Shown: positions 1 to 7,983, counted from the stretch's first letter. The stretch is DNA of 64,000 nt from CAZYMI01 sp964648505 (GCA_964648505.1 CAZYMI010000001.1:124001-188000), one strand, 5' to 3'. Notes: generated from the sequence alone by a model not told the origin. Program-made: numbers and translations.

Positions 1-392
1 TCAGCACTTCTGGCCTGCGGATTAATCGCAACCTTTATTGTCTGCGCCCGATCGGACGCCGAAATACCTGTGGTAACCCCTTCACGCGCTTCTATTGAAA
101 CGGTGAATGCTGTTTCATGACGCGAACCATTCTGCCTTGCCATCATACGCAGACCTAAGCGGTCTATCATCTGGCCATCCATAGCAAGGCAAATTAATCC
201 CCGCGCTTCGCGTGCCATAAAATTTATAATATCAGCTGTTGCAAATTCTGCTGGAATAACCAGATCGCCTTCATTTTCACGATCTTCGTCATCAACCAGA
301 ATAACCATACGCCCAGCTGCCGCCTCTGCAAGGATTTCCTGCGCGGATGAAAGGACGAAACCGAGATGTTGTGCTTTATGCTGTGGAGTCAT
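1..392 (-). CDS. ribBA: 3,4-dihydroxy-2-butanone-4-phosphate synthase (RibBA/RibB), truncated by window edge
   Basis: Only the first 130 codons are in the window. It converts ribulose 5-phosphate to 3,4-dihydroxy-2-butanone 4-phosphate, the four-carbon precursor of riboflavin. The visible part has the family signature VDDEDRENEGDL near residues 38-49 (acidic metal and substrate site) followed by the GLICLAM strand. The ATG at 392-390 overlaps the ribE stop as ATGA, so the two are translationally coupled. Whether a GTP cyclohydrolase II domain follows (RibBA fusion, usual in alphaproteobacteria) cannot be seen here, so the symbol is provisional. Confidence 0.9.
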   Translation of the reverse strand, partial: MTPQHKAQHLGFVLSSAQEILAEAAAGRMVILVDDEDRENEGDLVIPAEFATADIINFMAREARGLICLAMDGQMIDRLGLRMMARQNGSRHETAFTVSIEAREGVTTGISASDRAQTIKVAINPQARSA

Positions 393-976
393 GTTTGTAA
401 CTGGCGTGCAACATAACGTGCCAGCATATCAATTTCAAAGTGCATTTTTTCACCATTCTTTAAGGCCCCTAAAGTCGTGTGCGTCCATGTATGGGGTATA
501 ATATTTACACCAAAGCGCGGGCCATTAACCTCGTTCACAGTTAAAGATACACCATCAAGGGCAATGGATCCTTTTGGGGCTATAAACCTAGCATAGGCCT
601 GGGGCACTTCAATTGTAAGTCTGTGTGAACCGCCTTCGGGCTTAATCGCGATAAGCGTTGCCAAACCATCCACATGGCCTGATACAAAATGCCCGCCAAG
701 CTCGTCCCCTACCTTCAATGAAGGTTCAAGATTAACCAATGTGCCTTGCATCCATGTTCCAAGACATGTCTTTGAAAGGGTTTCGCCAGAAACATCAACA
801 GCAAACCAGTTGCCGCCTTTTTCAACCACGCTCAAGCAACATCCGGAACAACAAACCGATGCCCCAAGGGCCATAGATTCTGTATCAAGTCTGGTCTGGA
901 TGATATAGCGGGCATCGCCGGGCCCTGTTTCAATTTTAGCAACAGCGCCGATATCCCGAACAAGCCCCGTAAACAT
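389..976 (-). CDS. ribE: Riboflavin synthase alpha chain
   Basis: 195 residues, normal length. It dismutates two 6,7-dimethyl-8-ribityllumazine molecules to riboflavin. The protein starts MFTGLV and has two homologous lumazine-binding halves (about 1-97 and 98-195). The first half ends with GGHFVSGHVDG and the second contains GVSLTVNEV, both typical. The start ATG overlaps the nrdR stop by one base (TGATG) and its own stop overlaps ribBA. The pyrimidine deaminase/reductase gene ribD, which normally sits between nrdR and ribE in alphaproteobacteria, is absent here. The symbol ribE follows the alphaproteobacterial/Bacillus usage; E. coli calls this gene ribC. Confidence 0.95.
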   Translation of the reverse strand: MFTGLVRDIGAVAKIETGPGDARYIIQTRLDTESMALGASVCCSGCCLSVVEKGGNWFAVDVSGETLSKTCLGTWMQGTLVNLEPSLKVGDELGGHFVSGHVDGLATLIAIKPEGGSHRLTIEVPQAYARFIAPKGSIALDGVSLTVNEVNGPRFGVNIIPHTWTHTTLGALKNGEKMHFEIDMLARYVARQLQT

Positions 977-1464
977 CAGGCGGCATCCTCGTGCCTGTCA
1001 TCTTTACGGATCTGCAGCTCTTTTAGCTCTTCTACAAAATCATTAAAATCTTCTGGTGCCCTGAAGTCTTTATATACAGATGCATAACGCACATAACCAA
1101 CCATATCCAACTGCACCAGCGCCTTCATCACAAAAGCGCCTACATCTTTTGATGCCACTTCTGTTTCGCCCATTGTTTCCATCTGCCTTGCAATGGAATT
1201 TGCAGCCTTATCAATTTGATCTTCAGTGACAGGACGCTTGCGCAACGCTGTACGCATCGACTTTATAATTTTTTCACGATCAAAATGTTGCTTTCGTCCA
1301 TCCGCTTTAATAACAATCATGTCCCTTAGCTGAACCCGTTCAAATGTTGTGAAACGAGCCCCGCAAGAAGGACATGCGCGCCGCCTGCGAATAGATGCAC
1401 AATCGTCAGACGGACGACTGTCTTTCACTTGCGTGTCATCATTTCCGCAAAAAGGGCAGCGCAT
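976..1464 (-). CDS. nrdR: Transcriptional repressor NrdR
   Basis: 162 residues. It is an ATP/dATP-sensing repressor of ribonucleotide reductase operons, binding NrdR boxes. An N-terminal zinc ribbon is complete (C3, C6, C31, C34) and is followed by an ATP-cone domain from about residue 49 (VIKADGRKQHFDREKI). It lies between glyA (9-base gap) and ribE (1-base overlap) in one minus-strand operon, which is the usual alphaproteobacterial place. The C-terminal tail is charged and probably disordered. Confidence 0.96.
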   Translation of the reverse strand: MRCPFCGNDDTQVKDSRPSDDCASIRRRRACPSCGARFTTFERVQLRDMIVIKADGRKQHFDREKIIKSMRTALRKRPVTEDQIDKAANSIARQMETMGETEVASKDVGAFVMKALVQLDMVGYVRYASVYKDFRAPEDFNDFVEELKELQIRKDDRHEDAA

Positions 1465-1473
1465 TTTTAAACC

Positions 1474-2784
1474 TTACATATCCACATAAATAGGGAAGCG
1501 GTCACATAACGCTTTTACTTTGGCGCGAACAGCTTTTTCAACTTGCGCATTGTTATCAGGTCCATTTTTAACCAGGCCATCGACAACCTCAAGAATTAGG
1601 CTTGCAATCAACTTCCATTCTTCAGGGCCAAAACCGCGAGTTGTGCCCGCAGGTGTTCCCAAACGAACCCCTGATGTCACAGTTGGAGGCGCCGGGTCAT
1701 AAGGAACAGAGTTTTTATTACAAGTGATCCCTGCATGTTCGAGCGCTAAATCGACATCTTTTCCTGTAAGGTTTTTTGGACGCAGATCAACCAGCACAAT
1801 GTGACAATCTGTGCCGCCCGATACAATCGCAAGCCCCCCTTTTGTTAAAGCTTCGGCTAAAATGCGCGCATTATCGAGCACAGCCTTGGCGTACATTTTA
1901 AAATCTGGGCGCAACGCTTCGCCGAATGCCACTGCTTTTGCCGCAATCACATGTTCAAGCGGGCCGCCTTGAATACCAGGGAAAATTGCTGAATTCAGTT
2001 TTTTACCCAACGCTTCATCATTGGCCAAAATCAACCCACCACGCGGACCGCGCAATGTTTTATGCGTCGTTGTGCACGCCACATGTGCATGTGGGAATGG
2101 TGACGGATAAACACCTGCCACAATAAGGCCTGAGTAATGAGCAATATCCGCAAAGAATATTGCGCCCACTTCATCAGCAATTTTGCGGAATCGCGCAAAA
2201 TCAATCGCACGCGGGTATGCAGACCCGCCCGCAATAATCATTTTTGGTTTGTGTTCGCGGGCCAGCGCTTCCATTTCCTCATAGTTCAATAAACCATTTT
2301 CTTTATGCACACCGTATTGAACTGCTTTAAACCATTTACCTGATTGGTTGGGCGCGGCACCATGCGTTAAGTGCCCCCCTGCTGCAAGCGACATACCTAA
2401 AATAGTGTCGCCTGGTTGCAGCAAGGCCATCATCACGCCTTGGTTGGCTTGCGATCCTGAATTTGGTTGCACATTCGCATATGAACAGTTGAAAAGTTTT
2501 TTTGCGCGCTCAATCGCTAAATTTTCAGACACATCAACAAATTCACAACCCTGATAATAACGCTTACCCGGATACCCTTCTGCGTATTTATTGGTCATGA
2601 TAGACCCTTGCGCTTCCAAAACCGCGCGCGATACAATATTTTCAGAGGCAATCAGCTCAATCTGATCCTGCTGACGACGCAGCTCATCCCGGATTGTTTT
2701 TGCAATCTCAGGATCAGACTTTGCAAGCGTTGCACCAAAAAATGAATTATCATGTTCCATATTTTTCTCCGCTGCTTGTGCCAT
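1474..2784 (-). CDS. glyA: Serine hydroxymethyltransferase
   Basis: 436 residues. A PLP enzyme interconverting serine and glycine with tetrahydrofolate, the main source of one-carbon units. The PLP-lysine segment THKTLRGPRGG and the tyrosine-containing YAEGYPGKRYY motif are present. Two start codons are both served by good ribosome sites: ATG at 2784 with GGAG ten bases upstream, and an internal ATG at codon 9 (MEHDNSFF, position 2760) also preceded by GGAG. The shorter form corresponds more closely to the usual N-terminus, so both isoforms are possible. Downstream of rpiB, upstream of nrdR. Confidence 0.96.
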   Translation of the reverse strand: MAQAAEKNMEHDNSFFGATLAKSDPEIAKTIRDELRRQQDQIELIASENIVSRAVLEAQGSIMTNKYAEGYPGKRYYQGCEFVDVSENLAIERAKKLFNCSYANVQPNSGSQANQGVMMALLQPGDTILGMSLAAGGHLTHGAAPNQSGKWFKAVQYGVHKENGLLNYEEMEALAREHKPKMIIAGGSAYPRAIDFARFRKIADEVGAIFFADIAHYSGLIVAGVYPSPFPHAHVACTTTHKTLRGPRGGLILANDEALGKKLNSAIFPGIQGGPLEHVIAAKAVAFGEALRPDFKMYAKAVLDNARILAEALTKGGLAIVSGGTDCHIVLVDLRPKNLTGKDVDLALEHAGITCNKNSVPYDPAPPTVTSGVRLGTPAGTTRGFGPEEWKLIASLILEVVDGLVKNGPDNNAQVEKAVRAKVKALCDRFPIYVDM

Positions 2785-2793
2785 ATATTGCTC

Positions 2794-3234
2794 CTATCCG
2801 CACGTTGTTAACTTGGTAACTCGGCCCGCATGGCGGCCACCTTCAAATTCTGTTTTTATAAAAACTTCTAAACATTCTGCCGCAACAAGCGGGCCGATGA
2901 TACGTGCGCCAAAACAAATCACGTTTGCATCATTGTGCTGGCGACAGGCTTTTGTGGTTGTAATATCATGCACGAGTGCCGCGCGTATATGCTTAAAGCG
3001 ATTTGCCGCAATTGAAATCCCAATGCCCGTGCCACAGATCAAAACGCCCTTTTCAACTTGGCCTTCTTGAATTGCGTACGCTAATTTTTGTGCATAATCG
3101 GGATAATCAACGCTGTCTTGGGAATGGGTACCTAAATCCAGCCATTCAATCTTCAAATTCTGTGTAGACGAAATAAGAGCCTGTTTGAAAATATATCCTG
3201 CGTGATCTGAGGCAATTGCCAGTTTAAGAGTCAT
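2794..3234 (-). CDS. rpiB: Ribose 5-phosphate isomerase B
   Basis: 146 residues. It interconverts ribose 5-phosphate and ribulose 5-phosphate in the pentose phosphate pathway. It supplies ribulose 5-phosphate, which is also the substrate of ribBA in the same operon. Visible family motifs are ASDHAGY at the N-terminus, the ICGTGIGIS loop carrying the catalytic cysteine, and GRHAGRV near the C-terminus. The gap to glyA is 9 bases, so it is probably co-transcribed. Confidence 0.95.
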   Translation of the reverse strand: MTLKLAIASDHAGYIFKQALISSTQNLKIEWLDLGTHSQDSVDYPDYAQKLAYAIQEGQVEKGVLICGTGIGISIAANRFKHIRAALVHDITTTKACRQHNDANVICFGARIIGPLVAAECLEVFIKTEFEGGRHAGRVTKLTTCG

Positions 3235-3257
3235 ATCAGGTATTTAAAGCCCGAATC

Positions 3258-3461
3258 TCAGGCAATCAACCCTTTTTTACGCAAAACATAAACCAATCGC
3301 TTTAAAGCATTGTTTTTAAGCTGTTCGGGACTGGCTGAAGCCGGCCCCTGAAGGGTTATTTCTGTCAAAGACACGGTATCCATTGCCACAATCTTAACAT
3401 AGCCCGAGCCCATGGGGGTTATTTCGAATAAAATCTCACGGCCCTGTAATGCATCTTTCAT
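3258..3461 (-). CDS. Small conserved alphaproteobacterial protein, DUF6898-like
   Basis: 67 residues, function unknown. The features I recognise are GREILFE at the start, the GPASAS turn in the middle and a C-terminal KRLVYVLRKKG helix; this pattern occurs in short alphaproteobacterial proteins annotated DUF6898. It is the first gene of the rpiB-glyA-nrdR-ribE-ribBA run. There is no Shine-Dalgarno before the ATG. A TATAAC hexamer sits at -12 to -7 relative to the A of the ATG, which suggests a leaderless transcript. The family assignment is from memory of the motif and is moderate. Confidence 0.7.
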   Translation of the reverse strand: MKDALQGREILFEITPMGSGYVKIVAMDTVSLTEITLQGPASASPEQLKNNALKRLVYVLRKKGLIA

Positions 3462-3466
3462 TGTGT

Positions 3467-3475
3467 TGTTATACT
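3467..3475. promoter_or_regulatory. Overlapping divergent -10 elements (gcdH / DUF6898 operon)
   Basis: The two divergent genes are separated by only 35 bases. Plus strand: extended -10 TGTTATACT (3467-3475), with the gcdH ribosome site starting about nine bases later. Minus strand: TATAAC (3473-3468), six bases before the DUF6898 ATG, with a weak TTTAAA -35 seventeen bases further upstream. The two -10 hexamers share the same TATA bases, so one AT step could serve both directions. Sequence inference only. Confidence 0.4.
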
Positions 3476-3496
3476 CTAAAATCAGGAGATTTTAAA

Positions 3497-4681
3497 ATGG
3501 CTGGACCCGAAAAAGCAGAATTTAACTGGCAAGACCCCTTTTTGCTGGAGGGTGAATTGAGTGATGAGGAAAAACTTATCCAAGACACCGCGCGTAAATT
3601 CGCAACTGACCGCTTGTTGCCAGGTATTGTACAAGCCAACCGCCATGAAACATTTGACCGAAACGTCATGCGAGAGATGGGCGCCTTGGGTTTGCTAGGC
3701 GTCACACTCGAAGGTTATGGCTGCGCAGGTGCGTCCCAAGTTGCCTATGGTTTGGTTGCGCGTGAAATTGAACGGGTTGATAGCGCCTATCGTTCTGCCT
3801 TATCGGTTCAGTCATCGCTGGTGATGTATCCGATCTATACATTTGGATCTGAAGAACAAAAACAAAAATATTTGCCTCACCTCGCATCGGGGGAGCTGAT
3901 TGGCTGTTTCGGTTTAACGGAACCTGACGGCGGATCTGACCCGTCCAATATGCGCACAGTTGCTAAAAAAGTAACAGGTGGTTATAGCGTTTCAGGCGCG
4001 AAACAATGGATTACAAATTCGCCGATTGCAGATGTGTGTATTGTGTGGGCTAAAATGGATGATGGCAAACTTGGCGGCTTTATTCTTGATAAAAACATGA
4101 AGGGTTTAACTGCTCCAAAAATCGAAGGAAAATTTTCGTTACGCGCATCTGTCACTGGCTCAATTGTGCTGGATGATGTTTTTGTGCCCGATGAAAATCG
4201 CCTGCCGCTTGCAAACTCTCTGCGTGGTCCTTTCTCATGCCTTAATTCTGCCCGCTACGGCATCGCTTGGGGTGTAATGGGCGCAGCTGAAAACTGCTTT
4301 CATATTGCGCGACAATACACGCTGGACCGTGTGATCTTCGGCAAGCCGCTTGCAGCCCAGCAACTGATCCAAAAAAAGCTGGCCGATATGATGACCGAAA
4401 TAACCTTAGGGCTTCAAGGCGCATATCGCTTGGGCCGTATGCGCGATGCTGATACTGCTGCACCGGAAGCTATTTCAATCATGAAACGCAATAACTGCGG
4501 TAAAGCACTTGAAATTGCACGCATGGCGCGTGACATGCTGGGCGGCAACGGCATTGCAGATGAATACCATGTCATCCGCCATATGATGAATTTGGAAGCC
4601 GTGAATACTTATGAAGGCACACATGATATTCATGCCCTGATTTTAGGCCGGGCCATGACTGGGATTCAGGCTTTCTCGTAA
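3497..4681 (+). CDS. gcdH: Glutaryl-CoA dehydrogenase
   Basis: 394 residues from the ATG at 3497, chosen over an upstream ATG at 3449 because AGGAG lies at 3484-3488 and the upstream start would run into the divergent promoter. It is an acyl-CoA dehydrogenase family flavoenzyme that oxidises and decarboxylates glutaryl-CoA to crotonyl-CoA in lysine/tryptophan degradation. Diagnostic segments are GCFGLTEPDGGSDP, KQWITNSP, and the C-terminal NTYEGTHDIHALILGRA containing the catalytic glutamate; the last is characteristic of this subfamily rather than generic acyl-CoA dehydrogenases. It stands alone on the plus strand. Confidence 0.93.
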   Translation: MAGPEKAEFNWQDPFLLEGELSDEEKLIQDTARKFATDRLLPGIVQANRHETFDRNVMREMGALGLLGVTLEGYGCAGASQVAYGLVAREIERVDSAYRSALSVQSSLVMYPIYTFGSEEQKQKYLPHLASGELIGCFGLTEPDGGSDPSNMRTVAKKVTGGYSVSGAKQWITNSPIADVCIVWAKMDDGKLGGFILDKNMKGLTAPKIEGKFSLRASVTGSIVLDDVFVPDENRLPLANSLRGPFSCLNSARYGIAWGVMGAAENCFHIARQYTLDRVIFGKPLAAQQLIQKKLADMMTEITLGLQGAYRLGRMRDADTAAPEAISIMKRNNCGKALEIARMARDMLGGNGIADEYHVIRHMMNLEAVNTYEGTHDIHALILGRAMTGIQAFS

Positions 4682-4702
4682 TATTATTATCCAAAATTGT
4701 AA

Positions 4703-4730
4703 TTGTCGTAACCATGTGGACTCGTATAGC
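4703..4730 (+). promoter_or_regulatory. Putative promoter giving a leaderless mRNA (4739 gene)
   Basis: TTGTCG (4703-4708), 16-base spacer, TATAGC (4725-4730). The -35 begins 36 bases before the A of the ATG at 4739, and no Shine-Dalgarno sequence precedes that ATG. Both hexamers match consensus at four of six bases. Confidence 0.35.
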
Positions 4731-4738
4731 TTTCTTGT

Positions 4739-5869
4739 ATGCGCACAATACAAAAACTGATGACTATTTTTTCGCTCGCATCTGCGGGGCTGATAGCTGG
4801 CGCTTATCAACATGACGATACTCGTACTTTTTTAGAAAAGCAGACTTATCTCTCAACTGGAAGCTTTTTAAGTCCGGCACAAAAAAGATCATTTTATAAT
4901 TTTATCAAACCCGATTTAGTCGCTCAGCAACGTCGTGCCCTTGCGCTACATGGCCTCGAGGATATGGTTGCTTTCGATACAGCCCGCGCTGAGAGTTTTT
5001 ATATTCAAACCAACGCAGACCATGTCATATCCTATAGCCCTGAGCTGACACGACCCCTTGATGAAAAGATCCGTTTGGGTCTGGACACCCTGCCCTATTA
5101 TGTACGTTCTGCTTTAAGTGATTTTAATTATCGCGTTAAAACCGGCGCCCTGATTTCAACTGTCGATGAGGATACGGGGAAAGCTGTTGGTAAAGGTATG
5201 AACGGACAAACACATGATGTTGGTGCAGTTGGCGTAACGCAGGCCCACGCAAACTTAACGATTATACCTGTTTACAATTCTCGCCCTGGAAATGTTCTGC
5301 AGCCTACAAAAACGCAGACAAATCTTGTTTATGCTGTAAACGTACTTGATCATGAAATTGGGCATTATCTTGATTATAAAACAGGATTAAGATCTATGGA
5401 TGCCACGTTCATGGCCTCTGTTCGCAAAGACCTAACTGCACTTAACTGGCGCACAAGATCTTTTGCGTTAAGGGAAGCACGTCGCGCCGGCCTTCCTGAA
5501 GACCCTGATATCATTTTAAATATGCCCGATCGACAACTTGCGCAAAGCCTTGAAGGAAGTAGCATTACACCATCAGTCTTAAAAGAATCCTTTACAGATG
5601 GGTACATGAATGTACGCGCTTATTTGCGGTCCAGACATTTTGGCAAAGGCCAGCAAGAAACACTGGAACGATCTGCGCTTGAAATTAAGGCTGCCCTTAT
5701 TTCTGTTTACCTGTTTCGGGAAAGACAGCTTAACTCTACCAAGCATCCTGAAGATAAGCTGGCTGATGAGCTTACCCATTCATACGCGATCGTGTCTCGT
5801 GAAATGCAGAATTTAAGACGCTACTACGCTGTTGCCCGGCAACCTTTTTTATTACCACCGCCGCAATAA
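4739..5869 (+). CDS. Predicted exported zinc metalloprotease-like protein (HEIGH motif)
   Basis: 376 residues, family not recognised. The N-terminus has a basic start, a hydrophobic stretch (about 8-21) and a small-residue region, consistent with a signal peptide or anchor. A metallopeptidase zinc site is suggested by HEIGH at residues 205-209, preceded by hydrophobic NVLD. E283 in the segment KESFTDGY lies 74 residues downstream and is a plausible third ligand of gluzincin type. Nothing else in the protein identifies a substrate. It is monocistronic and convergent with the 102-aa gene that follows. HEIGH alone can occur by chance, so the enzymatic call is an inference. Confidence 0.6.
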   Translation: MRTIQKLMTIFSLASAGLIAGAYQHDDTRTFLEKQTYLSTGSFLSPAQKRSFYNFIKPDLVAQQRRALALHGLEDMVAFDTARAESFYIQTNADHVISYSPELTRPLDEKIRLGLDTLPYYVRSALSDFNYRVKTGALISTVDEDTGKAVGKGMNGQTHDVGAVGVTQAHANLTIIPVYNSRPGNVLQPTKTQTNLVYAVNVLDHEIGHYLDYKTGLRSMDATFMASVRKDLTALNWRTRSFALREARRAGLPEDPDIILNMPDRQLAQSLEGSSITPSVLKESFTDGYMNVRAYLRSRHFGKGQQETLERSALEIKAALISVYLFRERQLNSTKHPEDKLADELTHSYAIVSREMQNLRRYYAVARQPFLLPPPQ

Positions 5870-6178
5870 TCAGGCTGTTGTGTCAACTTGTCCCTTGGGT
5901 TTACCGCCAACCAGACCGTTATCTGTATTAGGGTCACGCGCAAATTCACTGATCGCGCTTTTAGGAAGGCTTGCACGCAAAGCCAGAATTTTCTGATCAC
6001 TTCCCGCACCGCTTGCGGATGTACCTAAGGATAAGATTGTATTCAACCCCGACTGTGCTTGGTCAAGGTAGCTTTTGGTCAAAGATCTGGCACTCGCAGA
6101 AAGGCCAATACCTTTTGCACGGTATTGACCCGCAATATCCAATAAAGAAACTGATACGCCTTCAAGTAAACTTGCCAT
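5870..6178 (-). CDS. Small protein of unknown function
   Basis: 102 residues, no family recognised. It is rich in Ser, Ala, Gly and Leu with no signal peptide; residues 1-50 look amphipathic helical, and the C-terminal third is polar. The start is supported by AGGA about eight bases before the ATG. It abuts the convergent metalloprotease-like gene with no gap. It is probably real because of the ribosome site and lack of any competing frame. Confidence 0.6.
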   Translation of the reverse strand: MASLLEGVSVSLLDIAGQYRAKGIGLSASARSLTKSYLDQAQSGLNTILSLGTSASGAGSDQKILALRASLPKSAISEFARDPNTDNGLVGGKPKGQVDTTA

Positions 6179-6237
6179 TCTTATATCCTAACATAAAAGC
6201 CCCAAAACAGCAAAAAGGTGATTAAAATTCATAATAT

Positions 6238-6266
6238 TTGACATTTATGACAAAAAAATAATAGCG
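6238..6266 (+). promoter_or_regulatory. Putative promoter giving a leaderless mRNA (OPR/RAP gene)
   Basis: Consensus -35 TTGACA at 6238-6243, beginning 35 bases before the A of the ATG at 6273. The -10 is poor (TAATAG or ATAGCG around 6259-6266, AT-rich). The bases just before the ATG are GCGTCCCCC, with no Shine-Dalgarno. Confidence 0.35.
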
Positions 6267-6272
6267 TCCCCC

Positions 6273-7442
6273 ATGACAATAACAAGCGCCCCCATCATGC
6301 CCACCAAAGAAGCAATATATTTTTACTTTATGGATCTTCCAGATGCCCAAAGGGTAGAACTTGAGGATTTTAACGATCACTGGGCCCAGATTCGCCATTT
6401 TCAGTTTAATCCAAACCAGCTTTCCGCCATTTTATTCAAAGTTTCCCGGGCCGCAAAAAGAAAAACAGCTTTGTGCAGAACCTCCCTTCATGAATGGGAA
6501 AAGCAAGCCCTTCCTCAGCTTCATCATTTTGACAGCAGGGGGCTGGCAAATACCATTTTAGCCTTCGCAACGCTTAAGCGCATACCGAGCGATGATTTCA
6601 TGCTGAAGCTTTTTGATGTAGTTCGCGATAAAATGTACAACTTTAACGCCAGAGATATATCTCAGATACTTCAGGGTCTTACGAAGTTGCGTCTTTTGCC
6701 CGACGATTCATTTATGCAGCTTTGGAGTGATACGATAAAACCGCTTTCACAACACATGAGCCCGGAAGATTGCGCAAGAACACTTTATGCCTTAGCCATT
6801 TTTGATTCACTTGATCCTTACGAAGGCTTTAAAGATCTTGCTTCTTATTTCAACCATGCGCTTGGGTCAACTTATGGTGATATAAAAATTCGTAGCATGA
6901 CTTACGATGCTCGTTTATGGTTTGGCTTTCCACAAATATTTAGTCGACCAAACGAAACACCATCAAACAGTCTTTTTGAAGGCAGACTTCTTGATAACTT
7001 TAGAATTAATGGGCTCGATATTTCAAAAGGCTTTTCTTCAGAAGCCTTGCCGCATCATCACTTTGATTTTTATGCAGGGCAAAGAAAAACAGAGATTATG
7101 ATTGAACTTGATGGTGCTCACCACTTTAACAGAACATCAGTGAATGAACGTTACTTTGATGGCAGCACCATGTTTCAATCCGCGCTGATACAAGCCTTAC
7201 ATCCAACATCTGCCCTCGTCAGGATTACTCCAAGCGCAGGCGATTTTTTAATAGAAAACTTATCCTATGAAGGTACAAGAAAAGTATTTCGCGATTTTCT
7301 TGATGCAGCCAGCGCGAAACCAGGCCGCTTTTTTGTGCCTGATCTTGAAGAAGACGGCACGATGAGTGCCAAACCTTTATTTCCAGACTGGTTGTTTGAA
7401 GAACAGCAAAGGCTGCGTTGGCCTTTGATGGCTGTAAAGTAA
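6273..7442 (+). CDS. Octotricopeptide-like (OPR) repeat protein with C-terminal RAP domain
   Basis: 389 residues. Four helical repeats are visible, each opening with the pattern aromatic-(N/D/S)-x-x-x-L/I-(A/S)-x-I/L-L: near residues 44, 85, 123 and 161. The last three are exactly 38 residues apart, the length of octotricopeptide repeats. Each continues with a second helix (for example IPSDDFMLKLFD and LPDDSFMQLWSD). From about 262 to 345 follows a RAP domain: FDFYAG, then the IELDGAHHF core (277-285), then FQSALIQAL and a VRIT strand. Proteins of this architecture (FASTK, chloroplast OPR proteins) bind or process organellar RNA; RAP resembles PD-(D/E)XK nucleases and E278, D280 and H283 sit at the corresponding strand. 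Function here is inferred as RNA binding or cleavage. No neighbour clarifies the target. Confidence 0.82.
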   Translation: MTITSAPIMPTKEAIYFYFMDLPDAQRVELEDFNDHWAQIRHFQFNPNQLSAILFKVSRAAKRKTALCRTSLHEWEKQALPQLHHFDSRGLANTILAFATLKRIPSDDFMLKLFDVVRDKMYNFNARDISQILQGLTKLRLLPDDSFMQLWSDTIKPLSQHMSPEDCARTLYALAIFDSLDPYEGFKDLASYFNHALGSTYGDIKIRSMTYDARLWFGFPQIFSRPNETPSNSLFEGRLLDNFRINGLDISKGFSSEALPHHHFDFYAGQRKTEIMIELDGAHHFNRTSVNERYFDGSTMFQSALIQALHPTSALVRITPSAGDFLIENLSYEGTRKVFRDFLDAASAKPGRFFVPDLEEDGTMSAKPLFPDWLFEEQQRLRWPLMAVK

Positions 7443-7448
7443 GGACGC

Positions 7449-7928
7449 TTAGTCCCAGTCTTCGCCAATCGATGCCATGCCCGAGAATGCTGACTGTGAT
7501 GTCCAGAATCTTTCTAGTAGCTTCATGGTCTGGATCGTGTCAGCAAAGCGTTTGTCTGTAAGATCTGTGCCCTTTAATTTTTCTTCCTGCCTTTTAAACA
7601 TATCATCAAGATATCCGTAAAGCTTCAATCCTTTTTCAGATAATTTAACGCGGATGGATCGTTTATCGTGCACAGATCTTTCTTGCATGACAAATTCATT
7701 TTCCACCATTTTTTTAAGATTATAAGAAACATTGGATCCCATGTAATAGCCGCGCAATGTCAATTCCCCGACCGTCATCTCATCACGGCCAATATTATAA
7801 AGGATCATCGCTTGAACGTTATTGATATCAACAATGTTACGACGATCAAGCTCGGCCTTGACCACATCAAGCGAATAGCGGTGCAGGCGTTCGATTAACT
7901 GGATGGTTTCATAATACGGTGTGGCCAC
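7449..7928 (-). CDS. ldtR: MarR-family winged-helix regulator, LdtR-like
   Basis: 159 residues. MarR fold: the helix-turn-helix region is MTVGELTLRGYYMGSNVSYN and the wing is VHDKRSIRVKLSEKG, with long terminal helices for dimerisation. The tyrosine-rich recognition helix and the GYYMGSNVSYNLKK stretch match the alphaproteobacterial LdtR group, which in Liberibacter controls an L,D-transpeptidase and osmotic tolerance. A YcbB-type L,D-transpeptidase lies 14 kb away in this window (21838-23478). The regulator sits alone, convergent with the RAP gene. The symbol is assigned by similarity only. Confidence 0.72.
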   Translation of the reverse strand: MATPYYETIQLIERLHRYSLDVVKAELDRRNIVDINNVQAMILYNIGRDEMTVGELTLRGYYMGSNVSYNLKKMVENEFVMQERSVHDKRSIRVKLSEKGLKLYGYLDDMFKRQEEKLKGTDLTDKRFADTIQTMKLLERFWTSQSAFSGMASIGEDWD

Positions 7929-7983
7929 GACGGTTCTCCGGCTTGTTATCTTCTAGCATTATCATCGAAGGGTTAATAAAAGG

